Shown here in pieces: positions 9,322-16,566 of a stretch of DNA of 64,000 nucleotides. Origin of the DNA: Alphaproteobacteria bacterium (GTDB lineage Bacteria; Pseudomonadota; Alphaproteobacteria; ATCC43930; CGMCC-115725); contig JAGWON010000006.1 in the NCBI GenBank assembly GCA_028871055.1, positions 62,001 to 126,000 on the forward strand, in the 5' to 3' direction. Under the pieces are notes generated by a model. The model did no database searches and was not told the origin of the DNA. It saw only the letters and a list, made by a program, of their open reading frames with translations. The first letter of the stretch is position 1. Each line of letters starts with the position of its first letter. The translations under genes and the position numbers were made by a program.

Positions 9322-9678
9322 TCAAGCCCGGAAAACATTCAACAGGAACAACAGACCCGAGAGCAACACGACCAGCGAGGCGACGCCTGCCGCTAGGTGC
9401 TGGCCGGCGGTGATCGCGAGATACTCGGCGAGCGGGAAAGCGATGGCGCCGATCACCGAGACCCAGAGATGGATGGTCGCCCAACTGTCGTTCTTGGCAA
9501 GACCAGCTCGGTAGACCAGCCCGAACACCATCAGCATCGCGCCGCCGAACAAAGCGAGATGGGCATGCACCGAGCCGATCTTGAAATCGTGCGTGGCGGC
9601 CATGTAGAGGCCGATGAACATTCCGGCGGCGAGCAACAGCGCGCCCCAGCGGATGAAATGCTTGTCGATGTTCTGCAT
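9322..9678 (-). CDS. Small four-helix membrane protein resembling a haem-copper oxidase segment
   Basis: 118 residues with four transmembrane helices. The segment VHAHLALFGGAMLMVFGLVY resembles the HxH-containing helix region of cbb3 oxidase/nitric oxide reductase catalytic subunits. Stand-alone proteins of this kind are often labelled cytochrome-c-oxidase-like, but it is far too short to be a working oxidase. It has its own FNR-type box 59-72 bp upstream, so it probably starts a second transcript within the gene set. Function unknown. Confidence 0.7.
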   Translation of the reverse strand: MQNIDKHFIRWGALLLAAGMFIGLYMAATHDFKIGSVHAHLALFGGAMLMVFGLVYRAGLAKNDSWATIHLWVSVIGAIAFPLAEYLAITAGQHLAAGVASLVVLLSGLLFLLNVFRA

Positions 9679-9736
9679 GGAACCCCGATTTGTGAACGCG
9701 ACCGTGAATTGTTCGCATCCGGTCGGTCATCGGTCG

Positions 9737-9750
9737 TTGATCTAGGTCAA
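9737..9750. promoter_or_regulatory. FNR/FixK-type binding site upstream of the 118-residue membrane protein gene
   Basis: TTGATCTAGGTCAA fits the FNR/FixK/NnrR consensus TTGAT-N4-(A/G)TCAA. Its centre (9743.5) is about 65 bp before the ATG at 9678. If it sits at -41.5, transcription would start near 9702. A weak -10-like AACAAT (minus strand, 9713-9708) is at the right distance. Regulation by low oxygen or nitrogen oxides is inferred. Confidence 0.75.
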
Positions 9751-9794
9751 GGAACGGCTTTTCGGGCGCCGTTGACGGGAAGCGCCGCGGCGCT

Positions 9795-10409
9795 TCAGGC
9801 GGCGCTGCGACGTGCCGCCATCGCCGGGCGCAGGAGCGGATAGAAATAGACGACGAGTTCCGCGACATAGGCGAAGGCGCCGAGACCGAGCCCGGCAACA
9901 ACCGCAATCAGGGCGATCAGCCCGCCATGCACCAGCGCGGCGGTCGCCGCGGCCCCCGCTCCGCACAGCGCCGCCCCGGCGTCGAGCATGCGGCTGAAGG
10001 CCGGCGGCGACGGCGCCGGTTGCGTGCCCGGCGTAGCGAGCGGCATCAAGCCGAGGCTCCCGGCGGCGGCCAGCGACAGCGGCACCAGGACAGGCGGACC
10101 GCCGAGCCAGACGGCCGGATCGGTCGCCAGCGCGGCGAGCGTCGGCGCATGGATCGCCAGATGTATCGCGGTGCCGATCACCCCGGCCACGACCGCGATC
10201 CCGCACGCGAGCGCGAAGAGCGCGGCGGTGACGCCGGTATCGAACGCGAGAACCAGAAAACCGAGCGTCAGCGCTGCAGCCACCGCGACGCGCGGGAAGA
10301 TGGCCACCGGATCGTGCGCCAGCGCGACCGCGGGATGATAGAGGTAGAGCTCGATGAACAATGGCCCGAACAGCATCAAGGCGACGAGGATGAAAAACCG
10401 GCGCAGCAT
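9795..10409 (-). CDS. Unknown multi-helix membrane protein
   Basis: 204 residues with about six hydrophobic helices and a proline-rich linker near residue 130 (TPGTQPAPSPP). I do not recognise the family. It starts 3 bp after the stop of the triheme cytochrome gene, so co-transcription and a linked role are likely, perhaps as a quinol-interacting or anchoring subunit. No haem-binding CxxCH is present; histidines near helix ends (LYLYHPAVALAH, AIHLAIHAP) could bind haem b, but this is speculation. Confidence 0.75.
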   Translation of the reverse strand: MLRRFFILVALMLFGPLFIELYLYHPAVALAHDPVAIFPRVAVAAALTLGFLVLAFDTGVTAALFALACGIAVVAGVIGTAIHLAIHAPTLAALATDPAVWLGGPPVLVPLSLAAAGSLGLMPLATPGTQPAPSPPAFSRMLDAGAALCGAGAAATAALVHGGLIALIAVVAGLGLGAFAYVAELVVYFYPLLRPAMAARRSAA

Positions 10410-10412
10410 GGC

Positions 10413-10934
10413 TCAGTGCGTTGGCGTCGCGGCCGGCTGGGCAAAGGCCGGTGTCGGTGCGCCGTCCACGCCGTTCAGCACCGTGTAACGCGTCTCGTCG
10501 TCGTAGAGCACCCATTGCCCATTCACCGTCGCGTGGCACGAGTTGCAGTTGCCGCTCATGTTGGCGAAGGCGGTCGAGTGAAGGTGGAGCGAATGAATGG
10601 ATTCCGCGAACGGCAGCGATGTCTTGGCGCCGTGGCAGATCAGGCAGTCCTCGACGCGCATCGGGATGCCATAGCTGGTGGCGAAGATGCCGTGCAGCTC
10701 GGGCTTTGGCCGCGCGACGACGAGGCGGTTGACGTCGGCGGCGAGATGGTCGCCGTGGCACGCGTTGCAGCCGCGATCCTGCGCGTGCGCCGTGTTCCAG
10801 TTGTAGTTGGTATAGGGAATGCCGAGCGCGAAGGCGCGCGCGTCGTTCCGCTGGTGCCAAGCATAAAACGTCGCGCCGAAACCGCCGACAATGACGACGA
10901 GCGCGGCCAATGCGAGGATCGCCGCGCGCGTCAT
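10413..10934 (-). CDS. Membrane-anchored triheme c-type cytochrome
   Basis: 173 residues. An uncleaved N-terminal helix (about residues 4-25) is followed by a periplasmic domain with three CxxCH haem sites: CNACH 56-60, CLICH 97-101 and CNSCH 130-134. Extra histidines (HGDH, HSLHLHS) could be distal ligands, giving bis-His low-spin haems as in small multihaem electron carriers. The ATG at 10934 overlaps the stop of the upstream membrane-protein gene by 4 bp. Its place in an operon headed by a periplasmic molybdoenzyme makes it the likely electron partner of that enzyme. Confidence 0.9.
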   Translation of the reverse strand: MTRAAILALAALVVIVGGFGATFYAWHQRNDARAFALGIPYTNYNWNTAHAQDRGCNACHGDHLAADVNRLVVARPKPELHGIFATSYGIPMRVEDCLICHGAKTSLPFAESIHSLHLHSTAFANMSGNCNSCHATVNGQWVLYDDETRYTVLNGVDGAPTPAFAQPAATPTH

Positions 10935-11554
10935 GTCGGCCGCCGTTCCAGCGCCGCGGCCGTCAGCAGCGCGAGCAGCGCCACCAAGAGCAACAGCGCG
11001 GCGAAGACAAGGCCGGCGGCGCTTTCTGCCAGGGTCGCCGGCGTCGCCGACAGGCCGATTCCGGCGACGATCAGCGCGAAGGCGACGCTGCAGATCATGC
11101 CGGTTGGATCGTTGGGCAAAAGCGGGACGCCATCGCCGGCGCCGAAGGCGCCAATGAAGCCGAGCACGGCGGCGAGCGTGATGGCGATCGGCCAATTGGG
11201 GCACGCCGGCCCGCCCCATACGGCGAGGGAAAAGACGCGATCCGGCTGGTCCAAGGTGACACCGCTCACGACGGCATGAGCGACGGCGCCGGCCAAGCCG
11301 ATGACCGCGGCGATCGCCATCGCCGCCTGGCAGGCGGCCGCGATCGCGCGCGACGGCTTCATCTGCACCGCCATGAGCGCCAGCAGCGACAGCGGCAGCC
11401 ATACGACCGGCAGCAGCGCCAGGCTCAATTCGCGTTGCGCCAGCGCCGGCCGATGTCCGAGATCGACCTCGAGCAGCACAATGACGAACAACAGCGTGGC
11501 GAGAACGAGGAGCGGCCGCCGCATGCGCCGGAGATCGTCGAAGATCGCCTCCAT
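10931..11554 (-). CDS. Unknown membrane protein next to the molybdoenzyme
   Basis: 207 residues with about six hydrophobic helices. A central periplasmic or loop segment, SLAVWGGPACPNWP, contains the only notable cysteine. The family is not recognised. It begins 1 bp after the stop of the molybdoenzyme gene and overlaps the cytochrome start (ATGA), so the three products are very likely made together. It may be the membrane anchor or quinone-reactive subunit of the complex; this is inferred from context only. Confidence 0.78.
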   Translation of the reverse strand: MEAIFDDLRRMRRPLLVLATLLFVIVLLEVDLGHRPALAQRELSLALLPVVWLPLSLLALMAVQMKPSRAIAAACQAAMAIAAVIGLAGAVAHAVVSGVTLDQPDRVFSLAVWGGPACPNWPIAITLAAVLGFIGAFGAGDGVPLLPNDPTGMICSVAFALIVAGIGLSATPATLAESAAGLVFAALLLLVALLALLTAAALERRPT

Positions 11555-11555
11555 G

Positions 11556-12479
11556 TCAGCGGACCTCCACGGCGATCACGCCGGGCGTGTCTTGCTTGCG
11601 GCCGTTGGCGCTCGTTGCCCGCACACGCAGCACGTAGAAACCGCGCCCGGGCGGACGCCATGTCACCTCCCATGTCACCCAGATATTCGGATCCGGCTGC
11701 GGCGGCAGCGGCATGGGCCGGTAAGTCGCGCCGTTGTCGGTGCTCAATTCGATCGAGCCGACCGGTTCGGGCCCCGTGAACGCATAGCCGGTGAGCGCGA
11801 CGCCCGCGAGCGAGCCGGCGGCTTCGGGCGGCGCTGGCGAAAGAAACCCGGCCATCGATGGGGCCGGGTGCTCGGGCGCCGGTTGGTCGATCAAGGTGAT
11901 GCGCGTGACCCATTTCGGGTTGTGATTGGCGCCCACGCCGGGGATGAAGAGCCGCGTATACGGGCTGCCGTGACGCAGCGGCACCGGCTGCGATCCGAGG
12001 GTTGCCACCAGCATCGCGCCCGGCCGCTGCAACTCGCTGAGCGGCAGCGGGAAGATCGGATGGCCGTCGCTGGTCTCGACGCGCGCCGATCGCGCTTCCG
12101 GCTTGACGCCCGTCTTCTCGAACAGCGCCGCGAGCGGCACGCCCTTGAACGGCGTGGTGAAGATGAGGGGGCCGCCGGCCGTATTGACGAAGCACTCCAT
12201 CGTCCACAGGTGCTCGACATGCGGCAAGGCGGCAAGATCGGCCAGGCTATACCGTGCCGCCGCGCCGACGAGGCCGTCGATTTGAATGCCGGCGGAGAGA
12301 CGCGCCGGGTCGCGCATCTGCGAATAGACGAAGAATCGGCCATTGGGCGTGATCAGCGGTCCGCTGGGCGTCGCGCGAACCGCCAACGATCCAGCATCGG
12401 CGTCAGCCGAGCGCATGCCGGCCAACATGCCGCCGAGGATCACTGAGGATGCCGATGCGAGGAATGTCCGACGATCCAT
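11556..12479 (-). CDS. Periplasmic molybdopterin oxidoreductase, sulfite-oxidase family
   Basis: 307 residues. The N-terminus MDRRTFLAS is a Tat-type signal, so the folded cofactor-containing protein is exported. The oxidoreductase domain (about 40-200) has C96 in WTMECFVNTAGG, at the place of the Mo-ligating cysteine, followed by FKGVPLAALFE and PGVGANHNPKWVTRI, both typical of the family. The C-terminal 100 residues (GYAFTGPEPVGSIELSTDNG onward) match the Mo-co dimerisation domain of sulfite oxidase/SoxC. It lacks the CAGNRR form of sulfite oxidases, so sulfite is not assured as substrate. It heads the operon, 87 bp downstream of a perfect FNR-type box. Confidence 0.88.
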   Translation of the reverse strand: MDRRTFLASASSVILGGMLAGMRSADADAGSLAVRATPSGPLITPNGRFFVYSQMRDPARLSAGIQIDGLVGAAARYSLADLAALPHVEHLWTMECFVNTAGGPLIFTTPFKGVPLAALFEKTGVKPEARSARVETSDGHPIFPLPLSELQRPGAMLVATLGSQPVPLRHGSPYTRLFIPGVGANHNPKWVTRITLIDQPAPEHPAPSMAGFLSPAPPEAAGSLAGVALTGYAFTGPEPVGSIELSTDNGATYRPMPLPPQPDPNIWVTWEVTWRPPGRGFYVLRVRATSANGRKQDTPGVIAVEVR

Positions 12480-12565
12480 GCGCGCATCCTGACTGATCCA
12501 ACCCTCCGCGGCTTATAGCCGGTGGGGTCAAGCAGTCAGGCTCATCGGTATCTGAGTAACCGTCA

Positions 12566-12579
12566 TTGATTCAGATCAA
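12566..12579. promoter_or_regulatory. Perfect FNR/FixK-type binding site upstream of the molybdoenzyme operon
   Basis: TTGATTCAGATCAA matches the FNR/FixK consensus TTGAT-N4-ATCAA at every fixed position. Its near edge is 87 bp from the start codon of the molybdoenzyme gene on the minus strand. A TATAAG hexamer (minus strand, 12517-12512) lies between site and gene. It is the second such site in the gene set, after 9737-9750. Confidence 0.8.
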
Positions 12580-12670
12580 GGACATACAGCGCTGCGTGCG
12601 CTCGGACGGTCTGGCAGATCGGCGCGACTGGCTTCAGCAGCGGCGGCCGAACGCGGAGGCACCGCCGCGA

Positions 12671-12889
12671 TTATTCGGCGGCGTTGAGGCGATCGAGCAT
12701 GCGCTCGTGGTCGGAGCCGTATTCGAGTTTCCGCATCGTCTGGCCCGACAAGCCGACCTTCGCGCCCAGTGTCTCGATCCCCATGCCGATGGCGACGCAC
12801 CGCTCGCGAATGCGCGCCGAAGACAGCAAGCTCGTATGCTGCGCGCTGATATGAATTATAAAGCTAACTGACGAGAAAATGTAAATCAT
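12671..12889 (-). CDS. Possible small XRE-type helix-turn-helix protein
   Basis: A 72-codon frame from an ATG at 12889. The C-terminal 48 residues (ARIRERCVAIGMGIETLG, then KVGLSGQTMRKLEYG) follow the XRE/Cro helix-turn-helix pattern with the usual spacing. The first 24 residues (MIYIFSSVSFIIHISAQH) do not look like part of the domain, so a later start or a decayed gene is possible. No good ribosome site is seen. It lies between the FNR box and a divergent regulator gene. The rest of 12480-12919 holds only the FNR box and an AT-rich divergent promoter region. Confidence 0.3.
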   Translation of the reverse strand: MIYIFSSVSFIIHISAQHTSLLSSARIRERCVAIGMGIETLGAKVGLSGQTMRKLEYGSDHERMLDRLNAAE

Positions 12890-12919
12890 GTAACTATCTG
12901 CATAAATGCGGAGAGCGAG
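12850..12919. promoter_or_regulatory. AT-rich promoter region of the HTH/PBP-like regulator
   Basis: This stretch is strikingly AT-rich for the window. It contains a 9-bp-spaced direct repeat ATGTAA (12879-12884 and 12888-12893). GGAG lies 6-7 bp before the ATG at 12920. I see no confident -35/-10 pair. The repeat could be a binding site for the regulator encoded next to it; this is inferred. Confidence 0.35.
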
Positions 12920-13798
12920 ATGCGGGAATTCCTCAATACTGGCGAGGTCGCGGAGTACCTGCGCCTCAAGGAGCGCACGATCTATGAGTTGGTGCGGACG
13001 AAGCAGATTCCGTGCTCGCGCGTCACCGGCAAGTTGCTGTTCCCACGCCGCCTGATCGACCTGTGGGTGACGCGCCAGACCGAGTTCGCGGGCCCCGATC
13101 TGCATCCGGCACCGCCGGTCGCCGCCGGCAGCCACGATCCGTTGCTGGAATGGGCGTTGCGCGAGTCGGGCTCCGAGCTCGCGCTCTTGGCGGGCGGCAG
13201 CGAAGATGGGCTCAAGCGGCTGGTTGCCAATAAGGCGGTGATTGCTGGCATCCATCTACTCGATCCCGCCAGCGGCGAGTACAACCGTCCGGCGATCCAG
13301 GCCTTGGGCGGGTTGGCCGATGTGGTGCTGGTCGAATGGGCCAAGCGCGAGCAGGGCCTAGTGGTGGCGCGCGGCAACCCACGCGGTATCGAATCGCCGG
13401 CCGATCTCGGGCGGAAGGGCACGCGGGTCCTGCGTCGCCAGGAAGGCGCCGGCGCGCAGGTGCTGCTGCGCCACTTGCTTGCCGAGGCAAAGCTCCGGCT
13501 CGAGGACCTGTCCGGGCCGCCGCAACCCGCGCTGACCGAAACCGACATCGCCTCCGCCATTCTCGACGGCAAGGCGGATGCCGGCATCGCGGTGCGCGCC
13601 GTCGCCGAACGCCACAAGCTCGGCTTCGTGCCGCTGCGCTGGGAGCGGTTCGATCTGGCGATGCGGCGGCGCGATTATTTCGAGCCGCCGGCGCAGAAGC
13701 TGCTCGGCTTCGCGCGCACGCCCAGATTCGCCGAGAAGGCGCAGACGCTTGGCGGCTACGACTTGAGCGCGGCCGGCACCGTCAACTACAACGCCTGA
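12920..13798 (+). CDS. One-component regulator: excisionase/MerR-type HTH plus periplasmic-binding-like domain
   Basis: 292 residues. The first 55 (FLNTGEVAEYLRLKERTIYELVRTKQIP, then KLLFPRRLIDLWV) form an excisionase/MerR-type winged helix. Residues about 70-290 form a solute-binding-protein-like sensor (NPRGIESPADLGRKG; VLRRQEGAGAQVLLRHLL; IASAILDGKADAGIAVRAVAE), the PBP_like fold also found attached to molybdopterin-biosynthesis proteins. Such proteins are thought to sense a small ligand, possibly molybdate, tungstate or a cofactor precursor. Its location between the molybdoenzyme operon and Mo/W formate dehydrogenase genes fits that, but the ligand is inferred. It is convergent with the lipoprotein genes, with 3 bp between stops. 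Confidence 0.83.
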   Translation: MREFLNTGEVAEYLRLKERTIYELVRTKQIPCSRVTGKLLFPRRLIDLWVTRQTEFAGPDLHPAPPVAAGSHDPLLEWALRESGSELALLAGGSEDGLKRLVANKAVIAGIHLLDPASGEYNRPAIQALGGLADVVLVEWAKREQGLVVARGNPRGIESPADLGRKGTRVLRRQEGAGAQVLLRHLLAEAKLRLEDLSGPPQPALTETDIASAILDGKADAGIAVRAVAERHKLGFVPLRWERFDLAMRRRDYFEPPAQKLLGFARTPRFAEKAQTLGGYDLSAAGTVNYNA

Positions 13799-13801
13799 CG
13801 A

Positions 13802-13966
13802 TCACTTGTCGCCGGGCACTTGGTACCACGTCGGATCTTCGTAGACCCCCGTGGTATAGGAGCCGGTGCCGTACCAGTGCGTGACCTGCGGCTGCTCGGC
13901 ACCCCGGCAGGCGGCAAGCAAGATGCTCAATGCGATCGCCACAGCCAGGAAGCTAGATTTTACCAT
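13802..13966 (-). CDS. Tiny lipoprotein, 54 residues, paralogue of the next gene
   Basis: MVKSSFLAVAIALSILLAAC is a lipoprotein signal with lipobox LAAC, lipidated Cys20. The mature 34 residues are rich in aromatic residues and glycine (HWYGTGSYTTGVYEDPTWY). AGGAA lies 6-7 bp before the ATG. Its sequence resembles the 50-residue lipoprotein encoded just upstream (WTGGGTYDDPYSYHS), so the two are a tandem duplication. Function unknown; an envelope location is expected. Confidence 0.7.
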   Translation of the reverse strand: MVKSSFLAVAIALSILLAACRGAEQPQVTHWYGTGSYTTGVYEDPTWYQVPGDK

Positions 13967-13979
13967 GCGGAATTCCTGC

Positions 13980-14132
13980 TCAATTGACCGGGCTATGGTA
14001 GGAGTACGGATCGTCGTAAGTGCCGCCACCGGTCCAGATCGGCCATTGCCGTTCGGGCACCGGCCCGCACGCGGCCAAGATGACGCCGGTAATCGACACC
14101 AGCACAATGAACGCGGCGGCGGCGCGACACAT
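13980..14132 (-). CDS. Tiny lipoprotein, 50 residues, paralogue of the previous gene
   Basis: This 50-residue frame starts MCRAAAAFIVLVSITGVILAACG, a lipoprotein signal with lipobox LAAC and Cys22. The mature part is PVPERQWPIWTGGGTYDDP and then YSYHSPVN. GAGGA lies about 8 bp before the ATG, supporting translation. It is 13 bp upstream of the similar 54-residue lipoprotein gene. No enzyme motif is present; the YDDP/YEDP and Trp-Gly-Thr-Tyr pattern is the only shared feature. Confidence 0.65.
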   Translation of the reverse strand: MCRAAAAFIVLVSITGVILAACGPVPERQWPIWTGGGTYDDPYSYHSPVN

Positions 14133-14208
14133 AGGATCGTTCCTCGACTACGGATTGTAAGCCTGCGCCGCGGTTGCCGTTCCTACGAGTTATCGTGAGC
14201 CGCGAACG

Positions 14209-14236
14209 AAAAAGGCCGGGACGCAGCCCGGCCTTT
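14209..14236 (-). terminator. Rho-independent terminator of hpnH
   Basis: On the minus strand the hairpin AAAGGCCGGG / CCCGGCCTTT (arms 14211-14220 and 14227-14236, loop 6 nt) runs into a U-tract from the A-run at 14209-14213. It lies 23 bp after the hpnH stop. Confidence 0.75.
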
Positions 14237-14259
14237 CCGGCGATCCGTTCACATCCGCG

Positions 14260-15378
14260 TTACTCGGCGGCGGCGTCCATCCGCTCCATTGCCTCGTCGA
14301 CATGGCGCGAGAAGACGTATTCTGCCGGCCGCTGCTTATCCATGGCGATCTCGGGCGCCATCTCGCCATCGGTCTTGACCCCGCGCAGCGCCACGCCGAG
14401 CGCCTTCACCGGATGCTTCACCGCATCGACCACGGCGGTCGCCTCGTAGCCGCTATGCACCATGCAGTCGGCGCACTTCTCGTAATTGCCGGTGCCGTAG
14501 GCGTCCCACTCGGTGCTTGCCATTAGCTCCTTGAAGCTCTTGGCGTAGCCCTCGCCGAGCAGATAGCAGGGACGCTGCCAGCCGAAGACGTTGCGCGTCG
14601 GGTTGCCCCACGGCGTGCAGTGATAGGACTGGTTGCCGGCGAGGAAATCGAGGAACAGGCCGGACTGGCTGAACGACCACTTGGTGCCGTTCCTGTGGCG
14701 GAAGATGCTGCGGAACAGCTCCTTGGTCTTGCGCCGGTTGAGGAAATGCGCCTGGTCCGGAGCGCGCTCATAGGCATAGCCCGGCGACACGGTCATGCCG
14801 TCGAGGCCCATTTCCATCATCGTGTCGAAGAAGCGCGCGACGCGCTCGGGCTGCGCGCCGTCGAACAGCGTGCAGTTGATGTTGACGCGAAAGCCCTTCG
14901 ACTTGGCGAGTTTGATCGCCGCTACCGCCTTGTCGTAGACGCCGTCCTCGCACACCGAGTGGTCGTGCATCGCGCGGTCGCCGTCGAGATGGATCGACCA
15001 GACGAAATACGGATTCGGCTTGAAGCGGTCGATCTTCTTCTCGAGCAGCAGCGCGTTGGTGCAGAGATAGACGAACTTCCTACGCGCGACGATGCCTTCG
15101 ACGATCTGTTCGATCTCGCGGTGGAGCAGGGGCTCGCCGCCGGCGATCGACACCACCGGCGCGCCGCACTCGTCGACCGCTTCGAGGCATTCCGCGACCG
15201 ACAGGCGCTGGTTCAGGATCTTGTCGGGATAGTCGATCTTGCCGCATCCGGCGCAAGCAAGGTTGCAGCGGAACAGCGGCTCGAGCATGAGCACGAGCGG
15301 ATAGCGCGCGACGCCCGTCAGGCGCTGCTTCATCACATAGGCGCCGACGCGGATCATCTGCTGGAGCGGAACGGACAC
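14260..15378 (-). CDS. hpnH: HpnH, radical-SAM adenosylhopane synthase
   Basis: A 372-residue radical-SAM enzyme that adds the adenosyl group to hopene, the first step to extended C35 hopanoids. The cluster motif CNLACAGCGK (CxxxCxxC) and the C-terminal cysteines (CADCMVHSGYEATAV) match HpnH. I use the GTG at 15378 (VSVPLQQMIRVGAYVMKQ) because it aligns with the family N-terminus, has AGAGAGG 8-9 bp upstream and avoids overlap with ispH. An ATG 45 bp further up would overlap that gene. Placement after ispH links isoprenoid supply with hopanoid tailoring. Confidence 0.96.
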   Translation of the reverse strand: MSVPLQQMIRVGAYVMKQRLTGVARYPLVLMLEPLFRCNLACAGCGKIDYPDKILNQRLSVAECLEAVDECGAPVVSIAGGEPLLHREIEQIVEGIVARRKFVYLCTNALLLEKKIDRFKPNPYFVWSIHLDGDRAMHDHSVCEDGVYDKAVAAIKLAKSKGFRVNINCTLFDGAQPERVARFFDTMMEMGLDGMTVSPGYAYERAPDQAHFLNRRKTKELFRSIFRHRNGTKWSFSQSGLFLDFLAGNQSYHCTPWGNPTRNVFGWQRPCYLLGEGYAKSFKELMASTEWDAYGTGNYEKCADCMVHSGYEATAVVDAVKHPVKALGVALRGVKTDGEMAPEIAMDKQRPAEYVFSRHVDEAMERMDAAAE

Positions 15379-15403
15379 AGGTTCGACCTCTCTCGTTCGG
15401 GGC

Positions 15404-16336
15404 TCAGCCGGCGGTCTCGGCAAGCTCCGGCGGCATGCGGAAGCGCACGTTCTCGGTGATGCCGGGCAGCTTCTCGCACTCCACCGCGCTCAGTTGCTTG
15501 AGCCGCGCGATCAGAGTCTGCACCAGTTCCTCCGGCGCCGACGCGCCGGCGGTGATGCCGACCGCCTTCGCGCCCTTGACCCACGCGGGATCGAGCGCGT
15601 CGGCGTCGGCGACCAGATAGGCCTTGACGCCTTGCTCGGCGGCAATCTCGCGCAACCGGTTGGAATTCGAGCTGTTGGCCGCACCCACGACGAGAACAAC
15701 GTCGACCTGCTGCGCCAATTCCCGTACGGCGCGCTGGCGGTTCTGCGTCGCGTAGCAGATGTCCTTGGTATCGGGCCCGACGATGTCGGGAAAGCGCTGG
15801 CGCAGCGCGTCGATCACCGCCTTGGTGTCATCGACCGACAGCGTGGTCTGGGTGATGAAGGCAAGCTTGTGCGGATCGCTCACCGTGAGCGCGGCGACTT
15901 CCTCGGCTCGCGAGATCAGATACACCTTGCCGTTGATGCGGCCCATCGTGCCCTCGATCTCGGGATGGCCAGCGTGGCCGATCAGCACGATCTCGCGACC
16001 CTGCGCGGCATAGCGCTGGCCTTCGCTGTGCACCTTGGACACCAGGGGGCAGGTCGCGTCGATCACCGGCAGGGTGCGGCTCGCCGCCGCGTCCTCGACC
16101 GCGCTCGAGACGCCGTGGGCGCTGAAGATGGTAACGCTGCCCGGCGGAATCTCATCGAGCTCGTCGACGAAATGCGCGCCCTTCGCCCGCAGCCGCTCGA
16201 CGACGTGGCGATTGTGCACGATCTCATGCCGCACGTAGATCGGCGGACCGTATTTCTCGAGCGCGCGTTCGACGATGTCGATGGCGCGCTCGACTCCGGC
16301 GCAGAATCCACGCGGCTGAGCCAATACCACACGCAT
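15404..16336 (-). CDS. ispH: 4-hydroxy-3-methylbut-2-enyl diphosphate reductase
   Basis: 310 residues. This last MEP-pathway enzyme is an Fe-S protein that reduces HMBPP to IPP and DMAPP. Cluster cysteines sit in [19 protein letters not shown] and further downstream; the substrate motif [11 protein letters not shown] and the EIVHN segment are present. hpnH follows 25 bp after its stop. dxs, the first MEP enzyme, diverges from its start across a 230-bp gap that must hold both promoters; no confident boxes are seen there. Confidence 0.96.
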   Translation of the reverse strand: MRVVLAQPRGFCAGVERAIDIVERALEKYGPPIYVRHEIVHNRHVVERLRAKGAHFVDELDEIPPGSVTIFSAHGVSSAVEDAAASRTLPVIDATCPLVSKVHSEGQRYAAQGREIVLIGHAGHPEIEGTMGRINGKVYLISRAEEVAALTVSDPHKLAFITQTTLSVDDTKAVIDALRQRFPDIVGPDTKDICYATQNRQRAVRELAQQVDVVLVVGAANSSNSNRLREIAAEQGVKAYLVADADALDPAWVKGAKAVGITAGASAPEELVQTLIARLKQLSAVECEKLPGITENVRFRMPPELAETAG

Positions 16337-16566
16337 TCACAACCTCACTCTCGCGGGAAGGCGCCGTCGCCGCCCGCCGTGCTGCGCCGCATTATACGCA
16401 GAAATCGCCGGCCGGCCAGCAGGGCTTGAGCCGGCGCAGAATGGGGCCAAATTGGGGCGCCAACGCGCAAGTAAATTGCTTCCGACGGGGTTCTGTGTTT
16501 AGTCTTCGGCCAAGGTCCGCGCCGCGGCGCGGCTGAGGGAAGCTGGCCAACAACTCCGCAATCGCC

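Noticed and set aside
16337-16566. A riboswitch upstream of dxs (a TPP element was considered)
   Set aside because: No conserved thi-box or other aptamer core could be found in the 230-bp gap.
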